This document shows positions 11,100 through 23,579 of a stretch of 64,000 nucleotides of DNA, in pieces. The DNA comes from Kuschelorhynchus macadamiae. Its lineage: Eukaryota > Arthropoda > Insecta > Coleoptera > Curculionidae. Both the position numbers and the translations under genes were made by a program. Below the pieces are notes generated by a model. It was not told the DNA's origin. It worked only from the letters and a program-made list of their open reading frames with translations, and made no database searches. How positions within the stretch are numbered: position 1 is the first letter of the stretch; each line of letters opens with the position of its first letter. Where the stretch lies: the NCBI GenBank assembly GCA_030620095.1, contig JAUTXW010000066.1, positions 62,001-126,000 on the forward strand, in the 5' to 3' direction.

Positions 11100-12190
11100 G
11101 AAAATATCATAGGTCTATCTAATTCATCTTCCGGATTTTATGCGGAGGATATGGTTACACGTAATAAAAGAAAAACAAACTTAAAAAGTTTGTCGTTCAT
11201 AAAACGTATGACCGGCACTATAACACTGCTTATGGCTATACCACCCAAGAAATATAGAAAATGGGAAAAAGCTCGTTCAGTCGTCTTTGAAGATTTTCAA
11301 ATAAAGGTTTTATTATATTTCATCGAATATCCTACCAAATCTTTAAGAGATTTTGTATTCACAAAGAGATTTAAATTTTTCCACGACCAGCATATATCTA
11401 GTATTAAAGGAAAACAAAATATCCCCGTATAAGTTCCTTCCAGTCCAATTTTTAAGTAAATCTGATCATCAGACCAGACTGGATTTTTGTATGCAAATGA
11501 TGGACCTGCCTTTTGAGAGAGGGATTTTAAATAAAATCCTTTGGACAGATGAAGCGATATTTTCCACTGCAGGAATGCATAACAAAAAAAAATTACTTAA
11601 TCCTATTCTGACTCAAATAAACACTTGGTAAAGCAAATTAAAAGGCAAGGATATCAAAGTGTTAAAGTGTGGTGTGATATTATAAATGACCGCATAATAG
11701 AACCTGTGTTTTTTGACCACTTTTTGAATAGACAAACATTTTTAAGTTATATCGATAAGATAATGCTCCATACCAGTGTGGAGAAGATATAAGAGCATTT
11801 TTAAATCAGCAATTTAATTTAAGTATATATAGTAACGATGATATTCCATGGCCGCCGCCAAGTCCCGATTTGACATCCTCAGATTATTTTTTATGGAGCT
11901 GACTTAAAGATAGAGTGTATAAAAATCAAAACAATTATTCTGTAAATAAATTAAAACAAAAAATTCGTGAAAAAATTATTAGTCTTAATAATAGTGATGC
12001 CGTTCGAAACGCTGTGGCAAGCAATGAAGTGCGATACACTGTGTATTGCAGAAAACGGACAGTTTGTGGAAATTATATAGTTATTTGTTTTAAATTTTTC
12101 CTGTTTTTCCATTTCTATATAATCTGTTGTTATATGTTGTTTATGTTGTTACTCAAGAAGTTTGTTTCTAATATTAATTTTCAATAATGG
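11100..12190 (+). pseudogene. DD40/41D mariner transposase relic
   Basis: Fragments in order: a helix-turn-helix region with VVFEDFQIKVLLYFIEYPTKS (11280-11350), a linker, ILWTDEAIFSTAG carrying the first catalytic Asp (about 11540-11580), VWCDIINDRIIEPVFFDHFL (about 11670-11725), then PPPSPDLTSSDYFLWS carrying the third Asp (about 11855-11900), and a C-terminal DAVRNAVASNEVRY. The frame changes several times and the block with the second Asp is degraded. The nearest relative in this window is the ORF at 50188-51120. I could not pair its termini; a CACCCTGTA at about 12511-12519 may be the right end. Confidence 0.75.
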
Positions 12191-12752
12191 TTTTAAATTT
12201 CAAATTAAGCAATCACTAAGTATAGAATAAAATAAGGACTATACTTACGCAAATCGAAATATCCATTCCATGGCTTCCAATAGTTTTTTTTTTGAGTATG
12301 CAGCGACACAATATTCAAGAAATAATTGATTTTCTGTTAAATTGTGATTTTCTCTGTAACCGTTGAATTTAGGTATAGAACATATAGATATAAAAAGTAG
12401 GTATTTTTATGATTATTTGCATAAATAAAAAACATAGTAGGTGTACTATTTTAAAAAAATCGACTTTTTTCACTTTAAAAAGGTGCAAGATTTCGTAGTA
12501 TGTCCACCCTGTATAGGTGTGGACAAAAATGTTGTATTCCGTAGATTCATTGATGCTTTATAAACTGGAAATTACCACCCAAACGCCCAATTTTAGATTT
12601 TTGCTGTATTTTTTATAGGGATTTGAAAAATAGCTCCAGTTTTCAAAAAATTACACATAACCTTAATTATCTTGGAAACTACGCACTACTCGACTATAGT
12701 TTAAATTGGTAATGTTTAGTTTTGACAAGGAATCAAATAATAAATAAAGAAT
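12191..12752. other. Intron, no gene
   Basis: Downstream of the mariner relic. It holds a CACCCTGTA motif near 12511 that could be that element's right terminus. Otherwise AT-rich without signals. Confidence 0.45.
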
Positions 12753-12814
12753 ACAGGGTGTCCTATTTAAAAATTTTTGGTTAATGTCCTAGTAAAATTG
12801 GGACACTCTGTATA
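12753..12814. repeat. Miniature inverted-repeat fragment with CAGGGTG-type ends
   Basis: It begins TACAGGGTGTCC and ends GGGACACTCTGTA, about 60 bp apart. The ends match the termini of the long mariner elements in this window, so it looks like an extreme internal-deletion derivative. Confidence 0.6.
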
Positions 12815-12879
12815 TATGGAAACATTATGTTTTAAAAGAACTTTTTTTCGTATCTATTACGGATTTCTAGATAGATAGA

Positions 12880-14125
12880 TGTTCAGGTTCCCTGGAAATA
12901 TGTTTAGTCGTTGATGGCAATACGTTGTCCCTAGATGACAAAGCTGCTCTGGACGCTTTGGTCAAGGAGAAAATCTTGTCGATGGGTTCCGATCTCGTCC
13001 TTTGTAAAGTAGCTGAGCATGTTATTGAACTCGAGCCCGGTACCAGGCATATCAAACAACGGTACTTCCCTGTTTCTCCCTTTAAGCAGAGAATCATTGA
13101 CCAAGAAGTGGACGAAATGTTAAAACCTTCGAAGAGTCCGTGATCAAGCCCAGTGTGTTTAGTCGGGAAAAAGGACGACAGCTACAGATTCTGCATCGAC
13201 TACCGCCGTCTTAATGAGAAAATAAAAAAAGATTCCTATCCAATTCCTTATATTTCACCTATTTTAGATCGTCTCCGGGATGCCCGTTTTATCAGTTCCA
13301 TCGACGTTAAATCTGCCTTTTGGCAAGCGTTGTGGATAGAGTTTTGGAAGTAGATTTGGAAAATAACGTCATGGTCTATCTGAACGACATTGTGATAATT
13401 TCTAAGTCTTTTAAAGAACATTTGAAAATCTTAGGTCTTGTTTTTGACAGATTAAGGGACGCTGGGTTAGTAGTGTCTCAGGAAAAATGCCATTTCTGTA
13501 AACCTGAGCTTAAATATTTAGGTTACATCGTAGATGCTCGAGGACTGAAATCGGATCCAGAGAAAGTGCAGGCTCGTAACATTACAGAGATTCGTAGGTT
13601 TGTTGGGACAGCTTCTTGGTATAGACGATTTATATCCAATTTTTCGAATGTATTAGCCCCTATCACTCGGCTAACTAAGAAAAATGTTAACTGGGATTTG
13701 ACAGCTGATTGTCAACAGTCTTTTAACACCATCAAAAAAGCCCTCGTTACAGCTCCAGTTCTTACATGTCCAGATTTTGATAGAACTTTTACTTTGCAGA
13801 CAGATGCTTCATTCTATGGCTTAGGTGCTGTTTTAACTCAACAGTTTGATGATGGCGAAAAGATCATTGTATATTTATTCAGTTCTCTCACTAAACAAGA
13901 GATGAAATTAACTGTTAGGGAAAAATAGTGTCTTGCAGTTATTTGGAGTGTTGGGAAACTTGGGCATTACTTGAAAGGTGTTCATTTTAAAGTCATTACA
14001 GATCATCATCTTAAAGATCCTCAAGGTCGTCTTGCTCGTTGGGCTCTCTGCCTTCAACCCTATGTCTTTCGACTTATTCATCGCAAGGGTAGAGAACATG
14101 TACTACCTGATTTTGTGTGAAACAC
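12880..14125 (+). pseudogene. Ty3/gypsy pol relic (RT to RNase H)
   Basis: The frames at 12925-13143, 13153-13353, 13320-13928 and onward to about 14120 carry a Ty3-type reverse transcriptase: YRFCIDYRRLNEKIKKDSYP, SSIDVKSAFWQ, then MVYLNDIVIISKSF, ELKYLGYIVDARGL, and the RNase H start FTLQTDASFYGLGAVLTQ with VITDHHLKDPQGRLARW. Roughly 60 residues of the RT fingers/palm are missing between SAFWQ and the active-site block, and the active site reads YLND instead of YLDD. Stops occur near 13142 and 13926. No LTRs, gag or integrase are visible. It is an old internal fragment. Confidence 0.9.
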
Positions 14126-14895
14126 GGTGTACAGTAAATATATGTATTCAGTCATAGATTCCGCTGAGATGAAAACTGCGCTATGAAATGTGCTGAACAA
14201 CATATCAAAAGATCCTGGCACAAAAATATATTTTATTCACGCATGGATAAGAGTTATCTTTTAATGTAAAAAATGTAAAATTTTACATTCAGATTTGTTT
14301 TACAGGATGCGTAAAAAAATACAATAACTAATGCAAATAGGTATAGTTTTTACTCACGTATCGAGAAGTTTTAATTTTTTAAGGAAACCAGGAAACCATT
14401 TATTTTAAAAATTCAGATATATTATACAGAGCGTTTAAAATTATTTTCCTCCATAAAAAGAAGGTTTTATTCCTGAAATTATTGTAAAACATGCACGTAA
14501 TAATAATATCGTTAGGTGTCAATGCAAAGTAATAAAATTTTAAATCAAAATGCTTCAAATACTGCGAAAATACCAACAATCTTATATCCTTAGGATAGGG
14601 GAGGAAAACATTTTGTAGTCCGCCCTGTTACATACAGAATGTCACATATAAAACGAAAGTTATTTTTTAACGAACGGAACACCTTGTATATCTGCAAAGT
14701 ATACAAAAAAATACAATTTGAAAAAACATTTTCCTTATGCCTATAAACATTTTTAAAGTGAATTTAAATTCAAAACTCCTTACTAGAAATCCCAAAAACT
14801 CTATTATTTTGAGATTATAAGAATAAAGTAGCTTAAAAAATATAATAGCTTCATACATACTTATACAGAAGGTACTTTTTTATATCACCTATTAG
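14126..14895. other. Intron with eroded transposon ends
   Basis: No coding content was seen. CCGCCCTGTTACAT near 14621 and CACCTTGTATA near 14691 look like worn mariner ends. The acceptor TATTAG precedes the exon at 14896. Confidence 0.45.
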
Positions 14896-15084
14896 GAAAA
14901 ATAAAGGTCGAAGAGGATGAAACCAGTTGTGAGAGAAACGGTGTTCCTATACACACTCAAGCCTTAGTAAATTTAGAAAAACTTATAACTAGGCTAAGAG
15001 AAGACGATTCCAGTAAATCGACGCCCCCCAGTTCTCCTAGGCTACCGAGAAGCTCCCCGTCTTCCCCGGCGCCAAGCAAAAAAG
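14896..15084 (+). CDS. TULP4: TULP4/TUSP-like gene, Ser/Pro-rich exon
   Basis: The acceptor ACCTATTAG precedes 14896 and the donor AAG/GTAAGA follows 15084. The first two bases complete a Gly codon begun in the previous exon, and the last base begins the Gly codon completed at 23398. It encodes KIKVEEDETSCERNGVPIHT, a predicted helix QALVNLEKLITRLREDD, then a Ser/Pro run (STPPSSPRLPRSSPSSPAPS). It lies in the disordered linker before the tubby domain. The repeated S-P motifs would suit proline-directed phosphorylation (inference). Confidence 0.78.
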
Positions 15085-15992
15085 GTAAGAAACTTAGATA
15101 ACCTATTAAGGGTCAAAACTTTTCGTGTTGCTTAAATGACTTATCAACCGAATCATCAGTTCTTTTGATGTGTCAGTACAATAATTTCGCCTATCCATGA
15201 CACATTCTAAATTCTCATAATTTTAGTCGTCTGTCTCGAAAATTAAAATCGAAATTAAAAGTATTTGCTTTACTTCGTGCAGCTGAGATTAAGTAGGGAA
15301 CTGTACGTACGTCCGAAGGGATCGAGCGGTAAAACGCATAAAAACACATCGCTTTGAATGTTGTTGGGAAGCACTCGATATTTCGCCGATTTATTCGACT
15401 CGTCGGAAGCTTTAATATTTAACAATAAATATTTTTTGCCCGCGTAGTTTTTGAAACCTAAGATTCGAAGGTTAGACTTTATATTCAAGGCAGTGCTACA
15501 GATTATATCTACCAGATGAGAATCCTCTCGATCCGCTCGGGACTAGTTTTCGCCATTTTTCCAGTTGGCGAGCTTAGCACGCGGTACGGTGAAAGTAAAG
15601 AAGCGGCATTAAGGAAAACGTTGTAAGTTAATATAGTTTAAATCAAACGTTTAATAAGGAATATATGGAACATACGCAGCACTAATTGATGAAGAAATAA
15701 TTGTAAATATTGACATTTTGTCTTTACTTGCCGAATTTTAAGTTCAGGCAAAGGTCGACCACTGGTCTTAAATTCGAGTCGTTCCTCAAAGTTCAGCTCA
15801 CTGGCGGCTATTCAAGACTTAAGATTCTGAACTTCTGTAGCCACCATTCTTTAAAACGTTAATTTACCATAAAATCAATAAACAAAATTTATAGTTTTAA
15901 CAATAAAATCGATCGATAAGCTTTTAACAAAAATATTAAGAAAGGGTAAACATGAATCACGCTTTTGTTTGTCGTCTTTATCCTATATGACG
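15085..15992. other. Intron, nothing recognised
   Basis: Moderately GC-richer patches around 15500-15620 and 15720-15830, but no open frame, repeat pairing or RNA fold that I can support. The last eight bases, ATATGACG at 15985-15992, are the target duplication of the adjoining hAT. Confidence 0.5.
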
Positions 15993-16589
15993 CAGGGCCA
16001 AGCCGTGCCGGGGGTGCAAGGGGTGTATGGCACCCGGGCGGCCCTAACACAGGCCGGCAAAATAACATCAAAAAAATTTTATATTATCAAGAATAAAAAA
16101 GGCACCTCGCAAAATGCAAAAAACTTTCTAAAATCATTTGCGTTTTATTGATGTCGGCGTTTCAAGGAATCAGGTTTTTATTCTACATATAAAAACAATG
16201 TCGAAATTGTGCGTGCGGTCGGGCGTCAAAGATAAAAAAGACATAAGCTGAACGCGCGAACACCACAAAAAATGAGTAGGTAGGTACAATTTTCTTGGAA
16301 TAATAATTTATTCCGAATTGTCGCTGCGTATTTGAACGTCAGCAAATCAGCCATTTTTTGTTTTTCTATTTACATGAGACAAACAGTATGCAAACATTAT
16401 TTGGGTTGACAAGTTATTTTCTTTAATTTTTTTAATGCCTTTAAGTTAAAAACTAAAAACAAATAAACTATAATTAAGTCACCTCAGTTGCCTGTTGAAT
16501 ATTAGTATTTATTTGATTTATTTCTATTATTCTATGATATAGTGTTGAGTATTGTGATTAATGTGATTAATAATAGTGAATGGTAAGTT

Positions 16590-16620
<31 letters not shown>

Positions 16621-19448
16621 GCGTCTTTTGTCTTGCATCTCGTCTGTGTTTCAAAGCTAGGTATTTTATTCACTGAACTATTTTTATCTAAGTATAATTA
16701 TTAAAATCCTAACTCAACTTTAGTAATAGAAAGACGAGGTGAGATGCCACAGAATATGATTCAGTTCTTCCCGATATTAAAAAAAACGATGTTTTAAATT
16801 TTGACTTGAATTTTGAAATTTAATTGCATAATTTAGATGGCTGACGGTCGAAAGAGACTTTTTGGTTCACAATACCGAAAAAGAAAGTTGGAGAAAGAGG
16901 AAGATAAAAAACGATTAGCTGGGTCATTGAAAAAGTTATTTACGTCTACGAGCAGCAAAGAACCACAACCTTCAAGTAGTAAACACCTAGATGCTGCACA
17001 TTTTGATTCAAGTGAGGATGCAGAAGAACTATTGGAAAAGCTGCACGAAGAAGGTAAATCGGATTCGGACACCGAAGTAAAGGAAAAGAACACGCCAGCA
17101 AATATACAAACCGAAACAGTTGGTAAGGTGAATGAGGAACTCTTACAAGACCCAGCCTATTGGCCTCAAGTATTAACAGATAATATTAGGATAACAATTC
17201 TTGAAATAGGACCAGTACAGTTAAAAAATATGACATATCCTGTAAATAATTCAAATAGATTTTTTAGCGCTACCTACTTTGAAAAAACATTAAGTAATAA
17301 TGAAAAAGTTCTTAGAACTTGGCTTGTTTATTCAAAATCCAAGAACTCAGTGTACTGTTTTTGTTGTAAATTATTTGGGATATCTGTTAATAGTTTTAAT
17401 GATGATAACGGATATAGTGACTAGCGACATTTGTCTCGAACCTTAGAAAGACACGACACAAAGACATTTTGAAACTGTTGGGTTGGGGTTAAAAAAATCA
17501 ATTGAAAAAGGTATTACGGTTGACTCTGTCAATCAAAATTTAATTCAGATGGAAAAAAGAAGGTGGACATCTATTTTAGAAAGAATTGTATCTGTAATTC
17601 AGTTTTTAGCTCAGCAAAATTTAGCTTTTAGGGGCAGCAATCAAAACCTTTTTGACAAAGGTAACGGTAATTTTTTGAAACTTATTCAGACAATTGCCAA
17701 ATTTGATAACGTAATGGCCGAACACATAGATAAGGTTCAAAAAAATACCAAACAAATGACCAATTATTTGGGTGATAAAATACAAAATGAATTAATCTTT
17801 CTCATAGGAGAAAAAATAAAGAGAAATATTATTGACAGCTTAAAATTATGTAAATATTTTTCTATAATTCTTGATTGTACACCTGATATTAGTCACCAAG
17901 AACAGATAACTATTATTGTTAGGGTTGTGTTTATTGATGAGCATTCAAAAAGTCTTGAAATCAGGGAGCATTTTTCGGATTTTGTCCAGTTACTAATACT
18001 ACTGGTCAGGGTTTAACTGACTTTTTATTAAAATATTTAGAAGAAGCTGATATCAATATTGCTGATATGAGAGGTCAGGGCTATGATAACGGTGCTAATA
18101 TGAAAGGCAAACATAATGGTCTGCAAAAAAAGATCTTGGATATTAATCCTAGAGCCTTTTTTGTACCTTGTGCGGCACATAGCCTGACATATTCTCTTGA
18201 AGTAGCAAATTTTTTAACATTATTCAGGAAATATATATGTTTTTTTCGGCCTCAACCTAGGGATGGGGTATTCTTATGAAAGAACTTTCCAACCTAACAG
18301 TAAGGCCTTTATCTGATACCTATTGGGAGAGTCGAATTGATGCTATTAAAACCCTCAGATTTGAACTAGAAAAAATTTATGATGCTCTCTTTGCCCTTTA
18401 TAGCGATGAATCTAGAGATAATGACACAAAAAATATTGCAATATCCCTAATTAAAAAAATAAAGTCTTTTAAATTTATATGCTCATTAGTTATCTGGTAC
18501 AATATTTTATCAAAAATAAATGTTGTAAGCAAAATAATTCAAAAATCTACCATTGTTTTGCCAGAAGCTGTGCGAATGTTAAAAAATATTAAAATATTTT
18601 TAACCAACCTTAGATCTAAAAATGGTTTTACCGAAATGCGTAATGAAGCCACAAAAATTACGGAAGAACTAGATTGCGAAATTTGTTTTCCAGAAAAAAA
18701 AGGTTTTTTTGATTATGAACACAAAGATGAGCCTTTCCAATCTCCAGAGCGAAATTTCAAAGTTAATTTTTATATCTACATTCTCGACATTGCAATTTCA
18801 AAACTAGACGAAAGGTTCCAAGATTTAAACAAATATAACAAAACGTTTGGTTTTTTAAATAATTTAGGAGCGTTTAATAAAGATGAAATAATGCAATATT
18901 GTAAAAATAGGAAACTGAATTAAGTGACCAAAAAATATGGACATAAATGCAATTGACCTGTACAATGAGCTTGATACTTTGTCAATTTATATTCTTACTA
19001 CAGATAATATGTCGGCTAAAGAGGTATTAACTTATTTAGTAGTTAATGATTTAAAAGGCTGTTGCCCATGAAGAGCGGTCATTTTCGAAATCAAAACTAA
19101 AAACCTACTTAAGATCCAACATAAGTCAATTCAGGCTTTCAAATTTAGCAATTATGAGTATTGAAGAGGATATTTCTAACAACTTGGGAATTTTCTACTA
19201 AAAAAGCGAGAATAGTAGATTTTAGTATTTAAACAAGTTTAATTTTTTTCCTAAGTGTATTTTTATTTTGTTCTTTTATGTATTTGTTAATAAATACTTT
19301 GTTATTTTACTATTAAATTTATTATCTATTTATTGAGCATGATAAATTATCAACTCCTTCCCTACCGACAACCTAATTTTTTTACATTAGTTGGGGCGGC
19401 AAATTTACTTCTTGCACCCGGGCGGCAGATATCCTAGGCTCGGCCCTG
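15993..19448 (+). mobile_element. hAT transposon with an exact 8-bp target duplication
   Basis: It begins CAGGGCCAAGCC and ends GGCTCGGCCCTG, an inverted pair with one mismatch over the outer 12 bases. It is flanked on both sides by ATATGACG (15985-15992 and 19449-19456), the 8-bp duplication diagnostic of hAT. Subterminal GCACCCGGGCGGC words recur at both ends (16031-16043 and 19416-19427). It contains one broken transposase gene and lies in the TULP4 intron between the exons at 14896 and 23398. Confidence 0.95.
16837..19200 (+). pseudogene. hAT transposase (TTF/MYM-zinc-finger type), broken
   Basis: The first frame (16837-17424, 195 aa) starts MADGRKRLFGSQYRKRKLE, continues with an acidic linker, and reaches DPAYWPQVL and VYCFCCKLFG, the TTF-type zinc finger found in 'zinc finger MYM-type protein 1-like' hAT transposases. 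The next frames are 17483-18016 (ISIILDCTPDISHQEQITII, an RNase-H-like Asp block), 18067-18279 (MRGQGYDNGANMKGKHNG, then FVPCAAHSLTYSLE) and 18276-18923. The C-terminal dimerisation segment near 19070-19195 reads ERSFSKSKLKTYLRS, SQFRLSNLAIMSIEEDIS. Frame changes and stops (17422, 18016, 18279, 18920) break it, so it is inactive. Confidence 0.88.
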
Positions 19449-19456
19449 ATATGACG

Positions 19457-21036
19457 AAAGTGTCGTTGACATCGCATAGGTTTCCAACCATTCTATAAAT
19501 AGGTCCGAGTTCAGCAATAATAAAGTTAATTGCTAATTTATTACTTTAACTTTTAACCAATTGTGTTCTTGATAGAATGAAGAGTGATCAAAATGTGTTC
19601 TCTCAGAGGCCTCGTGTAAGGACAATGAACAGACCACTAAAACAAACCAACCTGAACAAATATTCTTGACTCAATGGTGGATCTCGCAAAAGAAGTTTCA
19701 TCAAAAGTAAATATTTATTGTTGGATTTCTGTATAAGTACTTTGCACATGGATATTGTGCTTCTGCCTGAATAATAATAATAAATTTTATTGTTTTAAAG
19801 CCTCTATCCTATATCTCTGCCATCTTGAATATATATTTTTAATGGTTTTCAAATAATATCTGGAACTAGCGTTAGACAAACGGAATTAGTCTATGGCATC
19901 TTGTTGACCTGTAAAATGGCGATGATCCGGGCAAAAATGTATCAGCTTCTTTGTTATGACGTTGGTGGAACGTGAATTAAAGAATGGTATTTTTAAACGA
20001 GAAAAAAAATTTTAAAGAAAAATTACTTTTTATCGAAAAACGATAAATTAGGTTCCTTTGTGATATAGGCAATAGCGACTCGTGACGTTAGAACTTAGGG
20101 GCGCTATAGAAACAAGGGAGGAGACTTGTTTATGCCTTCGCCTTTTTGTTTTTTATTTTGCGAATATATTTTTATTTACAATGAAGTAATTATATAAATG
20201 ATACACAACAAACCAAAAGATATACATACGTTTCGAAAAATTACTATAAAACTATGAACCCGTAAGTCTGTTTAATGAAAATACTCTCTTATTAAAGTAT
20301 GGTACGTCGCTACTCACTAATAAGCTTTTTTTCAATGGACAACATAGACAATGCGACTAAACGATCTTTAGTCATAACATTTATCAAAAATGTTTACAAA
20401 CTGAGTCCATGACATATTCTACGTAAAAAGCATACCCCATACACAGGAATCAGAAAAGAGCATTCCTTCTATTACACCAGCATATCCAATTATTTCTTGA
20501 ATCTATCTCCCGATTAAACTGCCTTTTGTATGAGTTACCCCTGCTAGATCCTTGTTTATTTATTTTTTCTTCATAAGAATATTAAAAAAACCTTTTAACA
20601 TTTTATTAAATTATAGATAATACCCATACTGTAGACTTTAAAAAGTTGTAAAATCTACACAATACAAATTAACTCAACGTTTTACAGCATTTATAAACTT
20701 CGGAAACCTTAATCACGCCATTAAATACAACCATATGGTTTTGCAGCCCCTCGTTCCGTTAGTTTTGATTTCATTAAAAAGCATTGGTAAGGGAATTACG
20801 ACATGCGGATTAACACGAAACACTGACGGTAAATTTATTGGCAGCTCGGCAGTTGATATAAAGCTTGTTCTTTATTGGTCGCTTCAATGTTGCAACGCAT
20901 ATCACATATGGTTGCTATTGAATAGGCCGTTACGAAAACGTCACTTCGTAGAGCGGCAACCACTGTTTGACGTCGAAACACTAATATACGAGAGAACGCG
21001 GATAATATATTATGCAGTATTACAGAACAACTAATA
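19457..21036. other. Intron, nothing recognised
   Basis: 1.58 kb without coding similarity. The open frame at 20735-21034 has no recognisable domain. TA at 21035-21036 is the target duplication of the following mariner. Confidence 0.5.
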
Positions 21037-23102
21037 TACAGTGTGTATCAGCCAAATGGAATAAATTCGATAATAAATAAATGGGGGCGTGTTCGGAAAA
21101 ACGCTTGGACCCGTCGATTGGTATTTTTAGTTGCTCATTTTCTCCAATAAAAACTTTTTATACAGGGTGTGTAGTGTAACAGTGGTCAATGCCAACTTTC
21201 TTATTTCAAATGCAACACCCCGGATATTATTTAATTTTTGGATTCTTTAGGAGATTCTAAACATATTTTATGTTTAATGTCCTATACCTATCTTCAACTA
21301 TTTCGGCAATATTAAGTGTTTTCAAATTTATTTTTATTTTATTTATTTCGAATTTATTATTATTCATGAAAGTGGCTCTGGTTACTGAACTATTTATTTG
21401 ATTACAAAAATTCGCTACAACACACTCAATACTTATTTACCATTTAGGACTTCATATTAAGAATGTAAGCAAAAACCATTTTAGCGTTCCTTTTTATTGA
21501 TATGAAACAAAAAGAGCCAGTTTTGTTTACTTTTAATTTTGTTTACTTTTGTGTAAAATGCCTGGCCTTTCTCTTTGCAAGACAGTAGTTGTCAGTGTTA
21601 GTGTCATAGTCTTTTGAATTTCGTTAACTGCATAATACCTAATATCAGAAAAATGGTTCATTTAACAGAAATGCATAAAATAACAATTCTACAAATGATT
21701 GGTTATGGAGATAACACACGAACACAAGTGGAAGTTGCTCGCTTATTTCATGAAAAATTTCCAAATTTGCCGCATATATCCCAAGGGACAATTAGTAAAA
21801 TAGAAAAGCAGTTTCGCGAGCTTGGACATGTGAGGCAGATAAAAAAAGCAGCTGCCAATTCAATAAATGATGATACTAAATTGGATATTATGCTTGAGTT
21901 TGAGGAAAACCCACATATTTCTAGTCGACAAGCCGCCGCAATGTTCGATATTAGCCATTCGTCGATTATTGGAACATTAAAAGAAAATAAAATGCATCCC
22001 TATAAAGTGATACCAACTCAGGAGCTCATGGACGACGATTATGATAGGAGAACTTATTTTTGTGAACAAATGATGGCTATATTAGATAACAATGTTATTC
22101 ATTAGAACATGTTTTGTTTTCGGATGAGTGCACCTTTACACTTCACGGTCATGTAAATCGTCAAAATTGCCGCTATTGGTCTAGGGAAAATCCTCACTGG
22201 ATCAGCGAAGAACATACTCAATATCCTGAAAAGGTTAATGTTTGGGCAGGAATTGTTAGGGATCATATCATAGGCCCCTTTTTCATTGACGGCAATTTGA
22301 ATGGCGATAATTATTTAGCACTGCTCCAAAATAATGTCGTACCAACTTTGACAAATTTGTATCCGGATCCAGCAAACCCACAAGTTCCAGCGAATAATAT
22401 ATGGTTTCAGCAAGATGGAGCACCGCCCGATTACCAAATTAATGTCCGGCAGTACCTCAACGGAATATTTCCAAATCGGTGGATAGGGAGACGAGGATCG
22501 ATAGAATGGCCAGCGCGATCCCCTGATCTGACGCCATTAGACTTTTTCTTATGGGCACATATTAAAAATGTTGTATACAAACCTAAACCCCTCGACTTAG
22601 CTGACTTAAGAAGACGAATAACGCTTGCAATTAGATCGGTCACGCCTGAGATGCTAAATACCGTTAGAAGAAATTTCTATTTAAGATTAGAAATTTGCCA
22701 AGACGTTCGCGGCGAGCATATTCAACAGTTCCTAAATTAACTTTTTACTTTTGTTTATACATTATGAAGAAATAAATAATTTTATTTTTTTAATCTTAAT
22801 TTTTGCAATAAATTTGAAAACAGTTAATATTGCCGAAATAGTTGAAGATAGGTATAGGACATTGAATATAAAATATGTTTAGAATCTCCTAAAGAATCCA
22901 AAAATTAAATAATATCCGGGGTGTTGCATTTGAAATAAGAAAGTTGGCATTGACCACTGTTACAGGACACAACCTGTATAAAAAGTTTTTATTGGAGAAA
23001 ATGAGCAACTAAAAATACCAATCGACGGGTCCAAGCGTTTTTCCGAACACGCCCCCATTTATTTATTATCGAATTTATTCCATTTGGCTGATACACACTG
23101 TA
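21037..23102 (+). mobile_element. DD41D mariner with about 290-bp inverted repeats
   Basis: The ends read TACAGTGTGTATCAGCC and its complement, flanked by TA on both sides. The inverted repeats run from 21037 to about 21330 and from about 22810 to 23102, nearly identical by eye (for example TTTCGGCAATATTAA against its mirror). Inside each arm is a secondary CAGGGTGTGTAG (or mutated) motif. The single transposase gene fills the space between the arms and has one frameshift. Confidence 0.93.
21653..22740 (+). pseudogene. DD41D mariner transposase, one frameshift
   Basis: The first frame (21653-22105) begins MVHLTEMHKITILQMIGYG and carries two helix-turn-helix regions (EVARLFHEKFPNLPHISQGT; SSRQAAAMFDISHSSI). 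The second (22114-22740) holds the catalytic core: VLFSDECTFTLHG, WFQQDGAPPDYQI, and PARSPDLTPLDFFLWAH. I count 41 residues between the second and third Asp, which fits the DD41D (rosa/VS) group of the IS630/Tc1/mariner superfamily. Only the frame change at about 22100-22112 separates the two halves. With its intact-looking arms, this copy is recently dead. The product would be a cut-and-paste transposase acting on the TIRs. Confidence 0.9.
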
Positions 23103-23397
23103 TATTCTGTGTGTACTGTGTAAGCGCATTGGCAGAATAAACGAAACTAGGCACATAAAAGTTAAAGTTGGATTAAAATTATTATTTGTTGAAATTTGTG
23201 ACCATCTGGAAACACCCTGTATTGAACTTTAAATTTTAATGCTCATGCATTATGTGGATGGTGTAGATGAGCATTGTGCTGAAAGCATTTCAGTTCGTTA
23301 ATCGTAAAGATTGCTGCCAATATATCCAATTTGTAAAATGTCGTATCAATTCGTCAAATTCGTAATAATTTTTTTAAAATTTGATTTCCCTTGTTAG

Positions 23398-23579
23398 GTC
23401 TTAGACCACAGTCCGCCTCACCAATCCGTAGGAAAATAATGAATTCGCCATTCCTTAGGAGAAGATATAAAAACCAAGAAAGTTCGGATGACGAAGTGAA
23501 TGCCTCCGGAGACGAAATTTTTAATGGCACTAATTATAAGGATTTAGAAACATTTCAGAAATCCCAGCTGAGACAAAAG
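23398..23579 (+). CDS. TULP4: TULP4/TUSP-like gene, basic-cluster exon
   Basis: The acceptor TTGTTAG precedes 23398. GT completes the Gly codon from the exon at 14896, and the exon ends in phase 0 at AAG before GTAAAA. It encodes LRPQSASPIRRKIMNSPFL, RRRYKNQESSDDEVNASGD, and ends ETFQKSQLRQK. The SPFLRRR basic cluster followed by an acidic SSDDE patch and a helical QKSQLRQK lead-in sits just before the tubby segment, as expected for TULP4. Confidence 0.82.

Noticed and set aside
20735..21034. A 99-residue open frame as a gene
   Set aside because: No recognisable domain, no start context or splice support, and it ends at the edge of a mariner insertion.
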